DNA of 64,000 nt from Russula earlei (Eukaryota > Basidiomycota > Agaricomycetes > Russulales > Russulaceae): assembly GCA_025769875.1 (NCBI GenBank), contig JAGFNK010000067.1, forward strand, positions 1-64,000, written 5' to 3'. Each line of letters starts with the position of its first letter. Position 1 is the stretch's first letter. The notes beneath the pieces were generated by a model. The model had not been told where the DNA came from and did no database searches. It saw only the letters and a program-made list of their open reading frames with translations. A program made the position numbers and the translations under genes. Shown piece by piece: positions 1-12,516 of this stretch.

Positions 1-1215
1 ATCGGCGCTTTCCGCCAGCGCAGCGGTCGCGACGTCGTTGTTCTTCCCGAGTCGTCGAGGAGCGGGCGGCGGGCGGGCGGGGCCAACGGCGCGGACGGGC
101 GAGTTCCGCAGTCAACTTGCAGTTCGCCGCCCCACACCCGTCAGCCAGTATTCAACCGCGGCCACGGCTGAATGGACCGCATGAGCGCGCGCTGTCCTGG
201 AAACCTGGAGCTCGGTCCCCCCAGCGAGCGAGTCCCGCGACACGCAGCTCGATTGACCCTTCCACCTTCCCACGCCACCGTACCGCGCGACGTACGTACG
301 ACCGCAATGACACGTCCCCATGTGTCCCTATCGGACCACAGCACAGGACGGCGCGTTTGAACGAGCGAACGCGCCGCTGCGCCGCCAGGACAGGACGGAC
401 AGGTGGCGATCGTCGGACGAGAGGCAGGAAGTCCCGTCGCGGGTGGCGGGAGTGACTCACGCGCGCGAGGCACAAGGCGCGAGCGACCGCCTTCTGATGG
501 AGATGGCCAAGAGGGAATATACTGAAAACTGACGTTGGGTGACGTGGACCCTTGCAGGGCGAGAACAGGTAGCTTGAACTCACTCGTACTCGTCGCCACG
601 CGCCTAGTTGTATGACATGATGCCACAGCTGACATCTCTGGCAGCAGCCTATTCCTTCCTCATCGCTCTCATTCAGTGCCAGCGCCAACCCCGGCACAAC
701 AGCCACAAAAAGGCCGTCAACACATCGAATGTATCAGGGTTCATCACACTCATCGTGGTCTCGTCGACACGTATACTCAACCCAACCATCGGAAGGGTAG
801 TGGCTACTCCAATCACTGCACTAGTATCTAGAGGCAATCGCAATAAAGGTAAGGCACAAAGAAAGCGCTGGGGGAGAAGGGTAAATAAAATGGGGTGATC
901 CCCTGTTTCGGCTGACAGCACGGTAGTTAAACATCGGAGAATATAGATAAGACAGTGACGTACCGCCTACCTCAATGAAGACAAGTTGATGCACCAAAAC
1001 AGAAAGAAAAAGAAAAAGTATGGAAGAGCCAAAGAGGAAAAGAGAAGAGGGCGTGGAGGATTCGAAGTCAACGCGCCAGCGCAGCTCTATGCCATGCCGG
1101 CCAAGTCCTAAAAGGCCGTATCACTCCGATGGCGACAGATACTAGAAAAAGTGACAAGAAAGTAGCGAGACGAGACGAGACGAGATGAGATGACGCCGCG
1201 AGGTCGAGCTGGAGC
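1..1215. other. Intergenic, no gene recognised
   Basis: GC-rich DNA downstream of the DHH1 stop. Short open frames occur on both strands but none shows a family motif or a plausible splice structure. A short GAGAC-type direct repeat lies near 1166-1185. The part next to 1215 is probably the DHH1 3' untranslated region. No tRNA or rRNA was seen. Confidence 0.5.
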
Positions 1216-2904
1216 TCATCGGTGGGAGACAGGAACCTGCCCTCGTTGGGCCGCTGTTGCCACAGGTCCCGTGTGATGTCTTGACGGTGTGGTAATGCCA
1301 GGTGTGCCTCCATTTTGTCTTGGAGCGACTTGCCCATTAGTTTGATAGACGGGCTGCTGAGGGGCAGGCTGAGGATTGCGTGGCGCAGGTGCGGTTTGAT
1401 GCTGCGATTCTGGCTGTTGTTGTGCTGGTTGCTGCTGTTGCTGTTGCGGCTGCTGAGGAACTTTTTGGGCTGGAGGTTCGTCGATCGCGCTCGGTGCAAC
1501 ATATAGACCTTTATCAATGTGCTGAGGGATCGGTTGAATCTCAGTGCCCAGCTCTTGTTCGATCCTATAGAGGTTGAAACGATCCTCATAGGTCACAAGG
1601 TTAATAGCAAGTCCCAGATGCCCAAAACGTCCGGATCGGCCGATTCGGTGAAGATAGGTCTCAGAGTTCTTGGGGAAGTCAAAGTTGATGACGACGTTGA
1701 CGGCTTGGATGTCGATACCTCGGGTGAGCAGATCCGAACAAACGAGGTTCCGACAGACACCGTTGCGAAAGTCGTGGAAGACGCGATTACGATGTGATTG
1801 GAGCATCTTTGCATGCGAGTAGAAACATGAGTAGCCTAGCTCAGTGACTTTCTTAGCCAGGAGCTCGACGCGATTTGTTGAGTTACAAAATATTATAGAC
1901 TGGTTGATTTGCAGCTTCGGGGGAGAAAAAAGGATGAGACCGGGGCAAACGGACCAATGGACATAGACCGAACCTTAGAGAAGAGGGTGTTGAGACAATG
2001 AACTTTCTGCCGTTCCTCAACATAGGCATAGTATTGAGTGACGCCGCGGAGTGTAAGTTCATCCATGAGATTAATTTCATGTGGAGTGTTCATATGTTTG
2101 TCCTGTTGAACATTCAGCTGGTTGCGGGGAGGACAGAGAAAAAGAATGCGCACTTTGAAATCTTTTACAATAAGGGGGAAGGTGGCGGAAAAAAGCATGA
2201 CTTGACGGGTCTTGGGGAGGTATGAGAGCAGCTGTTCCATGACGGGAGAGAACTCGGGAGAAAGTAATTTATCTGCCTCGTCCATTACAAAAACTGGACA
2301 TTCGCTGAGATCGGCAATATGTTTGCCCGCGAGATCAAGAATACGACCGGGCGTGCCGACAAGGACGTGCACGGTCTCGGAGAGTCGGAGGATGTCGTCT
2401 TTTAATGTGGTGCCACCGGTGGTGACCATGACCTGGATGCTCATGTGTTTGCCGAGGGTTTTGCAGACCTGGCTGGTCTGCAAGGCCAACTCGCGCGTGG
2501 GGACGAGGAGGAGGGCTTGAATTTTGTCCTTGTTGATGTCGATCTGTTGTAAAGCGGGTATAACGAAAGCGGCGGTCTTTCCCGTGCCATTTTTTGCGCG
2601 GGCGAGGATGTCACGTTTGGATAGGGCGATTGGGATGGCTTCTTCCTGGATGGGGGAAGGCTTTTCGAAACCGGCTTCGAATATGCCCATGAGAAGCTCG
2701 CGACGGAGGAACATGTCCTCAAATTCCAGGCCTTTGGTAGCCTTGACGTCTTCTGTTTGTGGGCGGTCGTCGCGTGGAGGTGCGCGGAGGCCGCTACGCC
2801 AGTTATCGGCAGGACTTTACCAGTGAAGGGGTGAGGGAGAATATCTCGGTCGGATTGAGGGATACTCACGGTGCTGTGGAGGAGGAGCGCGTTGATTGAG
2901 ACAT
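1216..2904 (-). CDS. DHH1: DEAD-box RNA helicase Dhh1/DDX6
   Basis: ATP-dependent RNA helicase of the Dhh1/DDX6/Me31B family, which represses translation and activates mRNA decapping in cytoplasmic P-bodies. I assemble four exons, 2904-2870, 2814-2154, 2102-1974 and 1914-1216, with introns of 55, 51 and 59 nt, giving 507 aa. The start ATG opens a short Ser/Thr-rich first exon that joins in phase to the conserved Dhh1 N-terminus. Visible motifs in order: the Q motif ([14 protein letters not shown]), Walker A ([13 protein letters not shown]), [18 protein letters not shown], the DEAD box (VMDEADKLL), SATFP, then in the second RecA domain [20 protein letters not shown] and [18 protein letters not shown]. 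After the helicase core comes a roughly 110-residue Gln/Pro-rich tail with a Q run, longer than in yeast. All splice junctions keep the frame, so the gene looks intact. Identity is very secure; the extreme N-terminus is the least certain part. Confidence 0.95.
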
Positions 2905-5107
2905 TTGGTTGGAGGGGGAGAGGAGGGCGGAGAGATTTGTTTGTTCGACAATTGAGAAAAGGGAACGGATGAATAAGCGAGGAGGAAAAAGACGGCTGCC
3001 GTTGTCGTCTTGTCTTGTCTCTGCGTGCGGTGCGTGCGAACACCAGTGAGAGTTCTTCCCGCCACCACATTTGCTCCGCTTCAATCCTCTCACTCTCACA
3101 TCCCACTTTGCAAGGTGTTATATACACATTCTGGTCTTCTTGACGTTCAGATCTCAATCAAGCCGCGCACAGATGGCTACCCGTCATATTCTACAACCGA
3201 TCAGCGGGTGAACGGAGCCTTGCGAACCGATATGGTGACTGATTTTGCCAACCCTTTCTCTGTCCAAAGGAGCGAGATGTATTCCATGACAGCTCCATGG
3301 AGTTGCCCAAAGCCGCGATGCCCAGTGCGCGTCTTCGTTCAGTACAAAACACATGCATAAAAATCGAGTGCCGTAAGTTTCACCATGATCTGTTTGTCCG
3401 ATGTTTTCGCAGAGGCGGGTAGTGACTCTGTGGAAATTGGGAGGTTTCGGTCCGATTGTTTGGACGGGGTGCGACTGCGAATACAGACGCGATACATACC
3501 AGTGGAATGAGGCGGACAACGACCCACTGGCGAAAGGAAATTCATGGCATAGGACGGGGCTTATGTGCAGCGACGAAGTGCACCCTGTCAGACTCGTCTG
3601 AAGACTCAGAAGAATTCCACTTTCAAACAACAGTCAGGCCAAGTCATCGCGCCCTCCAATGACCAAGTACCTCTATGCTTGGGCGTCCAGATGAATGTAG
3701 CGAATCCAACTAGAGTTGAGAGCATTTTGAGTTTGACGATCCGTGATGCCGCCCATCATAATGACCATCCGAACGACCAGAGCATGATGATGGAGGCCAC
3801 AATAAGCTTGTTACCGCCATCGCTATGGTAATTCAAACCCTCTTGCATCCTACTGGCCTCGTGATTGTAAAATGTTTCCGCGAAAGAATAGACAACCAGC
3901 CGCTTCGTATTCAGGTCATATATATCATCCCGCCGACTGAAGACTTCCATGAAGGAACGGAAGCCAACGTACGGAGGAGAGACACAGAGGCGAACAAATC
4001 TGGCCTAAGCGTTCGTCCAGGATCTTGACTCGGCTTTTGTCGCAGTAAAGTCGCAATCGACGTGATTGGCCATCTGAGACGGTGCAGTTCAATCCAGTAC
4101 AGAAACCGATATTGTCAAACGAGATGGGGTTTGTAACGACATACAGAAGACCTGCATAGCATCCACTTTTTCGGGGACCATTAACTTGTGAGCTCCATCC
4201 AACCGGGATGTATAAATCTGAGATTGGAAGAAAGTCGAACTCTGCGTTCTGGACAGCTCCTTCAACTGTACGTCTGGCGACGGACGACAGAAAGATGGAT
4301 AGGGGGTCAAGTCACCAGAAGGCTTAGCAGAACAACGTCTGGAGGATACGATTAGTTTTGTTATTGAATTCAGAACATACTATTATATGAAATGAAACGC
4401 GTGACGCAGGGTCGCAAAAATCCTCTTGTCGTCCACTCACTCAGCTAAGCTAGTGAAGTCGCCTTCTTATGCACGTACAGTAGACGGCGAAGAAAAGGTA
4501 TCGAATCTAAAATTTGGTCACTGATGCACACCTTAGGTTCAATTTTCTATGATTGGTCTTGTCACGGTTCATCGACACGATCAAGCTAGCGGATGGATAA
4601 AGTCGAGACCGCCCATCCGGCGGTGTTTGATTGGTGCCAAAAGGTGCAACCCGATGGGATAAACTGTGCCTGTCCCATGAGTATTATTTCATTCTAAACG
4701 GGAATAGCTGGTCTGGGTTCCCTTGCCGCTGGCCGCTGGCGCTGGCGCACACCGTAGCCGCCCCTCAAAAGGATGCCACCAGGCCCTCCTGGTTTTTTTG
4801 GCCGTGTCGCACGCTTTTGACGTTCCGTACTGGTTCATACAGGTCCGTCTTGTTATCTTCTATGTTGCGGTTGTCGTTCAGTACCAACCTCAATCATTAA
4901 GCAGGCTGCTGTGTCCCTCTCCTCATTTCTCCTTGAACATTCGTTCCCCTTCACGCTCTTTCAACCCACACTCCTTAAAAGCATTCAAGCATTCGGTTCA
5001 TGTTCACCCCTCCCTCCCTCACCCCTTCCTCCACCTCTTAGATCACTTCATGACACAAATCTTTCCGTGTCACCTTCCTCTCGTTCTCCGCCATCATCTC
5101 CCAAACA
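2905..5107. other. Intergenic between divergent genes
   Basis: About 2.2 kb between the divergent DHH1 and DUF7729 genes. Apart from the TATA-like site near 3120 I see no convincing coding region. Overlapping open frames around 3180-3660 on both strands lack recognisable motifs and consistent splicing. The stretch 4380-4620 is AT-richer. Confidence 0.4.
3118..3124 (-). promoter_or_regulatory. Possible TATA element of DHH1
   Basis: On the minus strand this reads TATATAA, 214 bp upstream of the DHH1 start codon, so a long 5' leader is implied if it is used. It is a sequence match only, with no transcript evidence. Confidence 0.3.
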
Positions 5108-6413
5108 ATGTCCGACTCCAGCGCTCGTCCTCTCGTCACCTCCACTGAAGGATGACGACCGTCGAAGGAGGCCACAGAAGATCAGTCCGTCCGTTCAGGA
5201 TCACAAGCATCTGCTCGCATGGCGCACCGGATTGACGGTCATCATGGTTCCACTCATCCTTATCCTGGTTACGCTCTTGACGCGCTTTGCCTCGCATCGG
5301 TTTTTCTTGGACTTCCTAAGCGGCCCTTCTCCAGGAACGCGCGTTCTCCCGGCCGCCGGGACCGACAGGACGATGCACCCAGGACATTCATTTTATCGGC
5401 GGCAGAACGGCGGGAACGCAATGCCATCCAGTGTGTGCTCGTCCTTGTCGAGCACGTCACCGTTGGTCTTCCCAACGGTGACAGCGGCTAGTACTAGCAC
5501 CCAAGGTCCGACGCAGGGCACGCCTACCGTCCCGATGTCGCCTGCGCTTCCTACTCCGTTCCCTCAACCGTTCGACACGACGCTGTCCAACAACTTTACG
5601 ACAAACTCATGTGAAACATTTTTCGCAAACATGACACTTTCTCTCCCTTTTCGTCAATGTCGGCCATTTTCCTTTCTATCCCAGACATCCTCCCAGTTCT
5701 TGGAGGTCAGTGACTCTATTTTACCCTCCGACGGTTATTGATCTCGATTTGGACGTCAATACAATCTTGTACAATTTGTGATCAGGCACAGTCAAATATC
5801 ACGGCACTCAACGTTGACGTTTGGGGCACATGTAACACTCCTGTGGATGCGGATCAGTGCGCAGCCAACATGAAATGGTTCCAATCGGAGTTGTTGGTCG
5901 CATGCTCCGCAGAGAAGAGTGAGAGCAACCAAATGATATTGCAGACGCTTGCTAGTACGTTTCTATCTTGTCATTTGTCGAACGATTTCAATTGGACCCT
6001 CGTCCTTCTTAGGTTTGCAGACCTACACTTTGATGCGAGATGTCGCATGTCTGGTGGATCAGAACACGTCCGCGTACTGTTACATCGAGGCCGCTAGCAG
6101 TAAGGACCCGTCAGACCTCTATTTCTACTCACTGCCGTTTGGGATCCCCCTCCCGAACAATACCTCGCCGTCATGTTCTAGCTGCACCAAGAGCGTTATG
6201 GCTATATTCGCGTCGAATGTAAACCAAACCAATGGCCTGGAGCAGACGTACAACGATGCGGCGCGTCTCGCATCTTCAAAATGTGGTTCAAGTTACGTTT
6301 ACACGCAGTCAGCCATTGCATCGTCGTCATCTGCGGCGCTATGGATTGGGGACACGGCTACTGTCTGGACCCTTGTGTTCACGTTGTGTGTTCTTTTTGT
6401 GGGGCTGGTATAG
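5108..6413 (+). CDS. DUF7729-type secreted or surface protein
   Basis: A basidiomycete protein resembling the DUF7729 family: an N-terminal membrane anchor followed by a Cys- and Asn-rich extracellular domain. Two introns are clear: 5706-5785 (phase 0) and 5955-6012 (phase 1). They join the segments containing SCETFFANM, ITALNVDVWGTCNTP, TLMRDVACLVDQNTSAYCYI and PSCSSCTKSVMAIFA. Near the N-terminus a hydrophobic run (LTVIMVPLILILVTLL) acts as a signal anchor. The C-terminus (ALWIGDTATVWTLVFTLCVL) is hydrophobic and could be a GPI signal or a membrane helix. Conserved Cys and many N-glycosylation sites fit an exported protein. The start is uncertain: the in-frame open region has no suitable ATG upstream of the anchor. 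I use ATG 5108, joined either by a weak 64-nt intron (5135-5198, donor GTCACC) or through a one-base surplus. Function is unknown. Confidence 0.65.
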
Positions 6414-6957
6414 TTTTTTTTTTTTTTTGTCGGCTGGGATTTCCGTTGGTTGGCTGGCGTTCAAGAGTTCTTTTTTTTTTTTTTCATGTATCGGTACAGT
6501 GATCTCAATTGGCATCTATATCCTTTTCTCTTTTCCCACCTGGTTTTCTGTCTCCCACGTTTTGTTATTTATTGCCCACGGATCAGCTAGCACCTGGATA
6601 CGAGAATCCACATTAGTTCTAATTCCCGTGTGTGTGGGAGTGGGAGTCGGCCTGGTCGGGATGACGTGATGGATGGACAGGATTAGCGCCATTACCCAGC
6701 GCCATGTGGAGTTTTGTCTCCACCGTCTCTGCTCAACTGCTCAACTAAACCTATGGCCATCTCCATTTCTTGTCGTGGCTTGAGCCACCAAATAGTGACG
6801 TAGCTTCGTTGCTTGTACACGATTGGACGCCGGCCGGTCGCTCTGCCAGTGGCTGCCATCGTACGACAAGCCATAAAGACACCGCTTGAATTATTTTTCG
6901 CGTGCGAGCTATACTAGTGGCCGTATCGTAATACGTTGAACCCTCACCTTCCTCCCA
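6414..6957. other. Intergenic with two T runs
   Basis: Lies between the DUF7729 stop and the DUF1769 start. It begins with two runs of about 11 and 12 T (near 6415-6427 and 6472-6484), the likely 3' untranslated region of the upstream gene. The remainder should hold the promoter of the DUF1769 gene, but no clear TATA box is seen. Confidence 0.4.
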
Positions 6958-8586
6958 ATGCCCCGCCTGCGTGTCGTAGCTGGGCCATCCTTGGATGCTC
7001 TCGTACCCATCTCGGTCAACTCTGATCTGCCACAGAACATCGTTTCTGACGCCTTCGAGGGGCAGATCGCCGCATATATTAAAGGCTTCCCAGACGAGCA
7101 AGGCAACGCTTTGCAGAGCGAATACTTCAACCGCGAGGATCGGAAAGGCGTTACCTGGAGCATACAGGTCCAAGGTATGTCATGTCGTCCGCTCTTCCTC
7201 CCACCAGGGCCGTCAGGTTGAACGGGCGAGATTGCGCATGCAGGACGCTTCCTTCGCCCCATCTCTGCGGATGACGTCCTTTTCGGAAACACCTTTGACC
7301 GTCCCTTGAAATTGCCCTGGGGTTCCGGCGCGGCGCTCAAGTTCATGCAGTAAGCACCCTATTCCCAGTGCCCTTTTCAACACAACACGGGTCGCGTCTG
7401 TAAACTGACGTCACGACTGTCTTTTACCACTACCCTCAGCTTCGTTGACCCGACTTTGGAACACGACCTTGCCTCAAGCACGAAGCCGTGGGCACTTTCC
7501 CCGCTCATTTCGACGATGCCGTACTTCGCTCACAGACGCGTTCTTCTCGCATCTCGATCGCCCTCGCCCTCGCCCTCGCCCTCGCCCTCGCCCACAATGC
7601 CTCAGCCTACCCCCGACGAAACATCGTCATCAAAATATGCGATCAACCGCAAGGCATGGCCGTCTTTTCCGCCTCCGCAATCCCTGTCCGATGACACGGC
7701 ACAGCTGCACCTCACTCTGAGGACTCCAGAGCCCTCACATTCGCCCTCGCCTTCGCCGTTATCTTCGCGCCATGCGTCACCGTCGGGGGCCGCTACCCCT
7801 TCCGACTCTGACGGTTCCATGCCAGCCTCCGGTAGGGAGTCGTGGTTCGAACCCCAAGCCCCTGGCAACGCCGAGTTCCACGCTTCAACCTCCCAAGTCG
7901 CACGTGGGAGACAAACACCTGTCGAAGAAGCACAAGCGTCTGTCCGCCGCATCGCTCGCTTCACGTCTGTCAGCACATCACGAAGGCAGGCTGGCGCGCT
8001 CGGAGCGCAAGCGTACGGAGACGTTTGCGAAGCAAGAACAGGAACTCCAGGAACTGCGCAATGCAGCTCGCCGTCGCGCGTATTTTCGCGACGCGCCGCG
8101 TCGACAGGAGCTTACTTTCGGACCCGAGGTACGCGAAGCATCCCTGTCGGTGCCTTTTCGCACACGCGACAACAAGGATTCGCCCCCTCCCCCTGATTTC
8201 CCAAGCCTGGCTGACGTTTGCGCCCTGTTTAGGATATACTCACGACGGACTTTTGCTATGGCTTTATTCAGTTCACCCCAACCGTGTCGCTAAACCTGCC
8301 CGGGGGTATCACATTTGATCTGATGCAATATTGGGATGGACAACCCGTCCGCTTCGTATGCTGCGAGCGCAAGCGGGATGATGTGGGCGATGGAGGAGCT
8401 GAAGGAACCGACACAGATACGGACGTACCCTGGGGCCGTGTGTTCTGGTGTGTGTCGATAGAGCTCATCCCAGATGAGCCGTCGCAGCCGCAACAGCCAC
8501 CGCAAGTACAACCACAGCCCCTTACCCAGCCTGGATCCCATCCAGCCAAGCAACGAACGATGATGCCGAGCACCAGACAAGCGTAA
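6958..8586 (+). CDS. DUF1769 family protein
   Basis: A fungal protein of the DUF1769 family (function unknown). The start ATG is followed directly by the conserved LRVVAGPSLDALVPISVN. Clear introns are 7175-7243, 7350-7439 and 8129-8232. They join EYFNREDRKGVTWSIQVQ to GRFLRPISADDVLFGNTFD, then to LPWGSGAALKFM-HFVDPTLEHD, PWALSPLISTMPYFAHRR, and finally LTTDFCYGFIQFTP, GGITFDLMQYWDGQPVRF and WGRVFWCVSIELIPDE, all family hallmarks. Between the two conserved halves lies a Ser/Pro-rich linker with an SP repeat encoded by CCCTCG hexamers at about 7560-7594. In this linker the frame moves by one base. I propose an intron 7832-7910 (donor GTAGGG, unusual GAG acceptor), giving 428 aa, but a single surplus base is the alternative. 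The ends and conserved cores are secure; the linker is not. Confidence 0.8.
7560..7594 (+). repeat. CCCTCG hexamer repeat in DUF1769 linker
   Basis: About five to six tandem CCCTCG units encode an alternating Ser-Pro run inside the disordered linker of the DUF1769 protein. Slippage here could change the linker length between strains without shifting the frame. Confidence 0.8.
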
Positions 8587-10023
8587 CCTGATGTCAGGCA
8601 TGCGAATGGTGACACTAGGGATGAAGGAACTGGAACTCCTCATTCGGAACCTGGTCTGTGGGACTCGAAGCCCCTTGAGGCTTCCGTTCGAGGTCTCTAT
8701 TACGCTGGTCCACGACCGTAATCTTATCATTATCCTATATAGACTCGAGACGTTATAATGATTACTGCATTACTGCACGTCGGATGTGCACATGTGATAT
8801 GCCTCATTTCCAACCCTGACAAAGAAGAAACCCACCTCTATGTCCGAACCGAACTATACGTGTGCCTCCGATATCGTATGCAGCACCCTCAACGTTCGAT
8901 CAAAACACATTAGGAGGTTGGGAAAGGCGTACACCCCTTATACCCCTTAACCCGACCAAAATTCCGACCCGACAGGTGGGCAAGACCTACATCATCGACG
9001 TGCGCCGGCGGAGGGCGAGAGTGCCGGTCTCCTTACCTCAGACCGTCCAAGAGTCAATTCAAGAGTGACGAACGTGTGATGAACGTGGAAAGGGGCCTGG
9101 CCCCCCCTCCTCTCCCTCTCCTTACTCGGACCGCGTACGAACGCGAGTAGTTGAATTCGAACGGAGCACGAACGAGCGGATGGATGGATGATGAAACGGA
9201 AATGCGTGGCGCCCGCGTTAATCATGATTGATCGTAATCGTGGCTCATCACTTACCTACCTACTACCTACCTGGGCACGCCGGTGGGGCGGTGGCGGTGG
9301 CGGTCTGGCCCATGGGCATGGGCATGGGCATGGGCCACAAGCACCTGTTTTTATTTATTTATTTTGGTATGCAAAACCCGCTGCCGACGCGTGTTGAGAT
9401 GCAGATGCTGAAACGATGCGGATGTTGAGGAGAAGACGGAGTTGAACTCGAACCCGTTGAGATGGGAGAGAGAAGAGAGCCCCCCCCTCCCTCGATCCGA
9501 CCCGACGACCCGACCCGACCCGACGAGCGGGAGAGCGCAATCGGGTTCAAGTCATTTCGTTCGGGGGGAAGGAGGTGGATTAGGATAGATTCGAAACGTG
9601 TGCTTTCCGCCGCCCACCACCCAAGCGCCAGCGCCGTGCTCGGCCTCGGTTTCGGCGATAAGCGATCCATCACAAATCATGGTTCCTCAGGCTGAGCGGC
9701 CGGCATGATGAATTTGTAACACATGTATATTTGCTTTTTTTTTTTGTGCGTCTACAACCGGGGCCCAGTGGCGCCCGTACTAGTTCTTTTGCTTCTACAA
9801 TACACGGAACATAACAAGGAGCAAAACAGTGTATACTAATATGCGATGAGGAAGAATGCAGCGTCGTGAGTGATATCAGGCAGATGTGTGGATGTGCGTA
9901 TCTTGGCGGGAACGATTAATGTAGGACTACTATTATAAGTGGCGAAAAAGCAGGGAGGTGAATGAAGAAGAAGCGCGCGGGACCATCAGGGGAATAAGGT
10001 GAAAAATGGCGACAAGGGAGCGC
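8587..10023. other. Intergenic between convergent genes
   Basis: Joins the 3' ends of the convergent DUF1769 and DUF2156 genes. It contains a GGGCAT hexamer repeat (about four units near 9309-9335) followed by a TTTA-rich tract, and GC-rich CGACC-type repeats near 9490-9530. No gene, tRNA or transposon end was recognised. Confidence 0.4.
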
Positions 10024-11630
10024 TCATTGCCGTAAGCACTTGATGAGTTTGTTGACGCCATCAAGACCGAAGCCCTCGTCCGCAGAGTAGCAGACGTACA
10101 TCGGCAGGTGCTTTGAGTGGAACTTGTTCTGGGAGGCCGAGTCAGCGTCATGTGGGGGCGCGTTAAGAGAAGCGGAACGTACCCGGAAGTCCCCGCGGCG
10201 CGTCAGACCTGTGAGACCGACGACCTTGTTGTAGGTCTTACTAAGCCATGTGATCTTCCAGCCGCTCAGGTTGTCGACAGGTGTAAGCGTGTCGGATGCG
10301 GTGATGCCAAATGTCACGGCGACGCCACTGTGCCGGGAACCGGAAGGAGTGGACTTGCCAGACGAGCTCTGCGAGCTTGCGGGAGAATCAGAACGACCCG
10401 AGTCGACGCTTGAGGAGCGCGACTGGGTCGAGTCCTCCTGGATCTTACGGGCGACTTCAAGGTCCGTCTGCGACCACACAAGCGCTCCGTCTTCCGATTT
10501 GCGATCCGGATCGTCTGACGGTACACCCTCGTCCTGGATGTCTGCCATCGCGCGATAGATGATCATCTCCGAGGTGCCCCGTGGTGCGTTCGGGAAAGAC
10601 ACGGCATTCTTGATCTGGTACTGTTTGTGGTGGATGCTAGTGAGCACGAGGATGGCAACGATGTCGGAACCCTTCTCGGCGATCCAGTAGCGACGGTGCT
10701 CAAAGTCGAGCCAAGGTTGGAAGGACGTCTAATGAGAGGCGAGGCGTGGTCAGAGGACAAGAGAGGGGGGGACAAGTGGCGAGAAAGAGACTCACGGAAG
10801 CAATCTGGATGCCGGTCTTGCTCTTCTTCCAGTTGGCAATGCCTTGCTCAACCTGAAGCTTCATCGCGTCGGTCCATTGCTCAGACTGAACCTCACGAAC
10901 TTGAACGTCCTCGCGCTCAGCACGACGAAGGTTCTTCTTGAAGTCCTTGACCTCGGATCCTCCACCGTGAGAGTGAGCAAGCTCGACGACCGAACGCGGG
11001 TCGAGAAAATCTTCAACGATACAGCTGAGAGTACTCCATCCGAATATGGAGCCTTGAGCACCAAGAACTTGCTCCATCTGACTGTCGAACGCAAAGCCAG
11101 ATGGGGCGGAGCTTCTGAGACTTGGCCCAATTGATGAACGCGGCGCATGTTGCCTCCAGGGCAGCAGGGTCGGAAACTATCGGGTTACCCCATGCGAAGA
11201 CGTAAGGGTCGGATCGGAGATAGCCTTGAACGGGGGGGAAGGAGGATTGGGGAATGGGAACATCTGGACGCCAAATCTTGTAACGACCAAACTCTAGCCA
11301 TGACGTAGCCGAGGAGGAACCATACTGGGCAATGAGGTCAGCGATACCCGCCTTATCACCAGTGGCATTGTCAGCCTCGACATCGGCGGCCTGCTGAGAA
11401 CCAGAGGATTGCTGGAAGTCGAGCACATCAGTGTCGAGCGACGACTCTTGGGTCTCGGTATCAGGAGAGATGGTGTTGGGAGTGGACTCGCTCCGTGCAG
11501 GGGGACTGGGTTCTGACTGTTGAGGGGGGGAGTCGGGAGTTACATTGGAAGTCTCTGTTGGGCGCCAGTAGTCATTGATGGCATTAAAGACGGAGGTGTC
11601 GAATGGGATGCGTGAGAAGAGGGTGGCCAT
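10024..11630 (-). CDS. Free-standing DUF2156 aminoacyl-transferase-like protein (frameshifted)
   Basis: Belongs to the DUF2156 / LPG_synthase_C fold, the domain that transfers amino acids from aminoacyl-tRNA to lipids in bacterial MprF and in fungal ErdS/ErgS. Exons 11630-10796, 10728-10183 and 10128-10024 are joined by introns of 67 and 54 nt. The start ATG gives MATLFSRIPFD. Conserved stretches include TSWLEFGRYKIWRPDVPIP, SDPYVFAWGNPIVSDP, VKDFKKNLRRAEREDV, TSFQPWLDFEHRRYWIAE, IKNAVSFPNAPRGTSEMIIY, VTFGITASD, LSGWKITWLSKTYNKV, LTRRGDFR, and the C-terminal NKFHSKHLPMYVCYSADEG, which resembles the terminal F-x-P-x-Y-x-x-Y region of MprF-type enzymes. A roughly 90-residue Ser/Gln/Glu-rich disordered segment follows the first 30 residues, and another lies before VTFG. 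No aminoacyl-tRNA synthetase domain is fused. Exon 1 has one surplus base at about 11087 (between WLCV and the MEQVLG segment); skipping it gives 494 aa. Divergent from the hydrolase gene. Confidence 0.85.
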
Positions 11631-12516
11631 TACGGATAAAGGTGAGTGGCGTAAAGTGGGTAGAGTGTATGAGACGGGGATGGGAAAGCAACGCGTCTAG
11701 CGAGTGAGTGATGAGATGTTGAGAGGGGGACGGGCTGTGGACGGGTCCTTTATATCTGCAAATCAAGTGGCACCCTAGACCCACTTGAATCGGCATGTCG
11801 AGGGTCGAGAGGTGGGCGAGGTGCCAATCGATTGGACAACGAACTGTCAGGCTCAACTAAGCTGCTGGACTGGACACAAAGCGATGACTCATGGATGATA
11901 CATCGCTCTCGGTCGCCTTATCCATTGTCGGTCTCGGTCCCGCGATCTCCCGGGATCCCAGGCGGCAGCTCACTTTGTGCTTTGTCCTCCGTCTATCGCC
12001 TAATCCTCAACAAGTTGACAGTTGAAGACACACTGATGACGAGTCAGCAACCTGCGTTTCGGAGTTATTGACCTCGGATGAATTGAATGAACGAGGCCCG
12101 AACGTACCGGAGCATTTCGGTCATGATGATTAATGCACGATTATGTGAATAATCGGAGACCTGACCCACCCCTGTCATAGGGTCGACAGACCTCGGACCA
12201 CGGACCACGCACCAACACGAGCGTGTGACACAACACTCAAAGGAGTCCTAGGAAACGGAAACGTGATGTGATTGGACAAATTGAATGCGCTCTTGATCCC
12301 GACAACGAACGAGCAACGACGAGCAACGACGCAACGGGGGTGAGGGCGAGCGAGGGACTGACCGGGCCGTGACAAGTCACGTGTGCGGGAGATGGTTGCT
12401 CCATCGTCGCACTCGAGTTGCTCCATCACCCCTGCTGCGCATTCTCATGTTCCTCCTTACTTAGCCTCCTTCTTCGTCTCGATTCTGTTTCTGCTATCGT
12501 CGGCCTCATCCTCGCG
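11631..12516. promoter_or_regulatory. Shared intergenic region of the DUF2156 / hydrolase pair
   Basis: 886 bp between the oppositely transcribed DUF2156 and alpha/beta hydrolase genes, so both promoters must lie here. Contains the TATA box noted at 11749 and an AT-rich block with near-palindromic ATTAATGC/ATTATGTGAATAAT around 12129-12152. No coding sequence was recognised in it. Confidence 0.45.
11749..11754 (-). promoter_or_regulatory. TATA box of the DUF2156 gene
   Basis: Reads TATAAA on the minus strand within GATATAAAGG, 119 bp upstream of the DUF2156 start codon. The spacing suits a core promoter. Sequence evidence only. Confidence 0.45.

Noticed and set aside
7843..7858. A tRNA B-box-like GGTTCGAACCCC
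   Set aside because: It lies in the linker or intron of the DUF1769 gene, and no matching acceptor stem, A box or cloverleaf can be drawn around it.
9436..9456. Minus-strand GGGTTCGAGTTC resembling a tRNA T-arm
   Set aside because: No A box or complementary acceptor arms at tRNA spacing.
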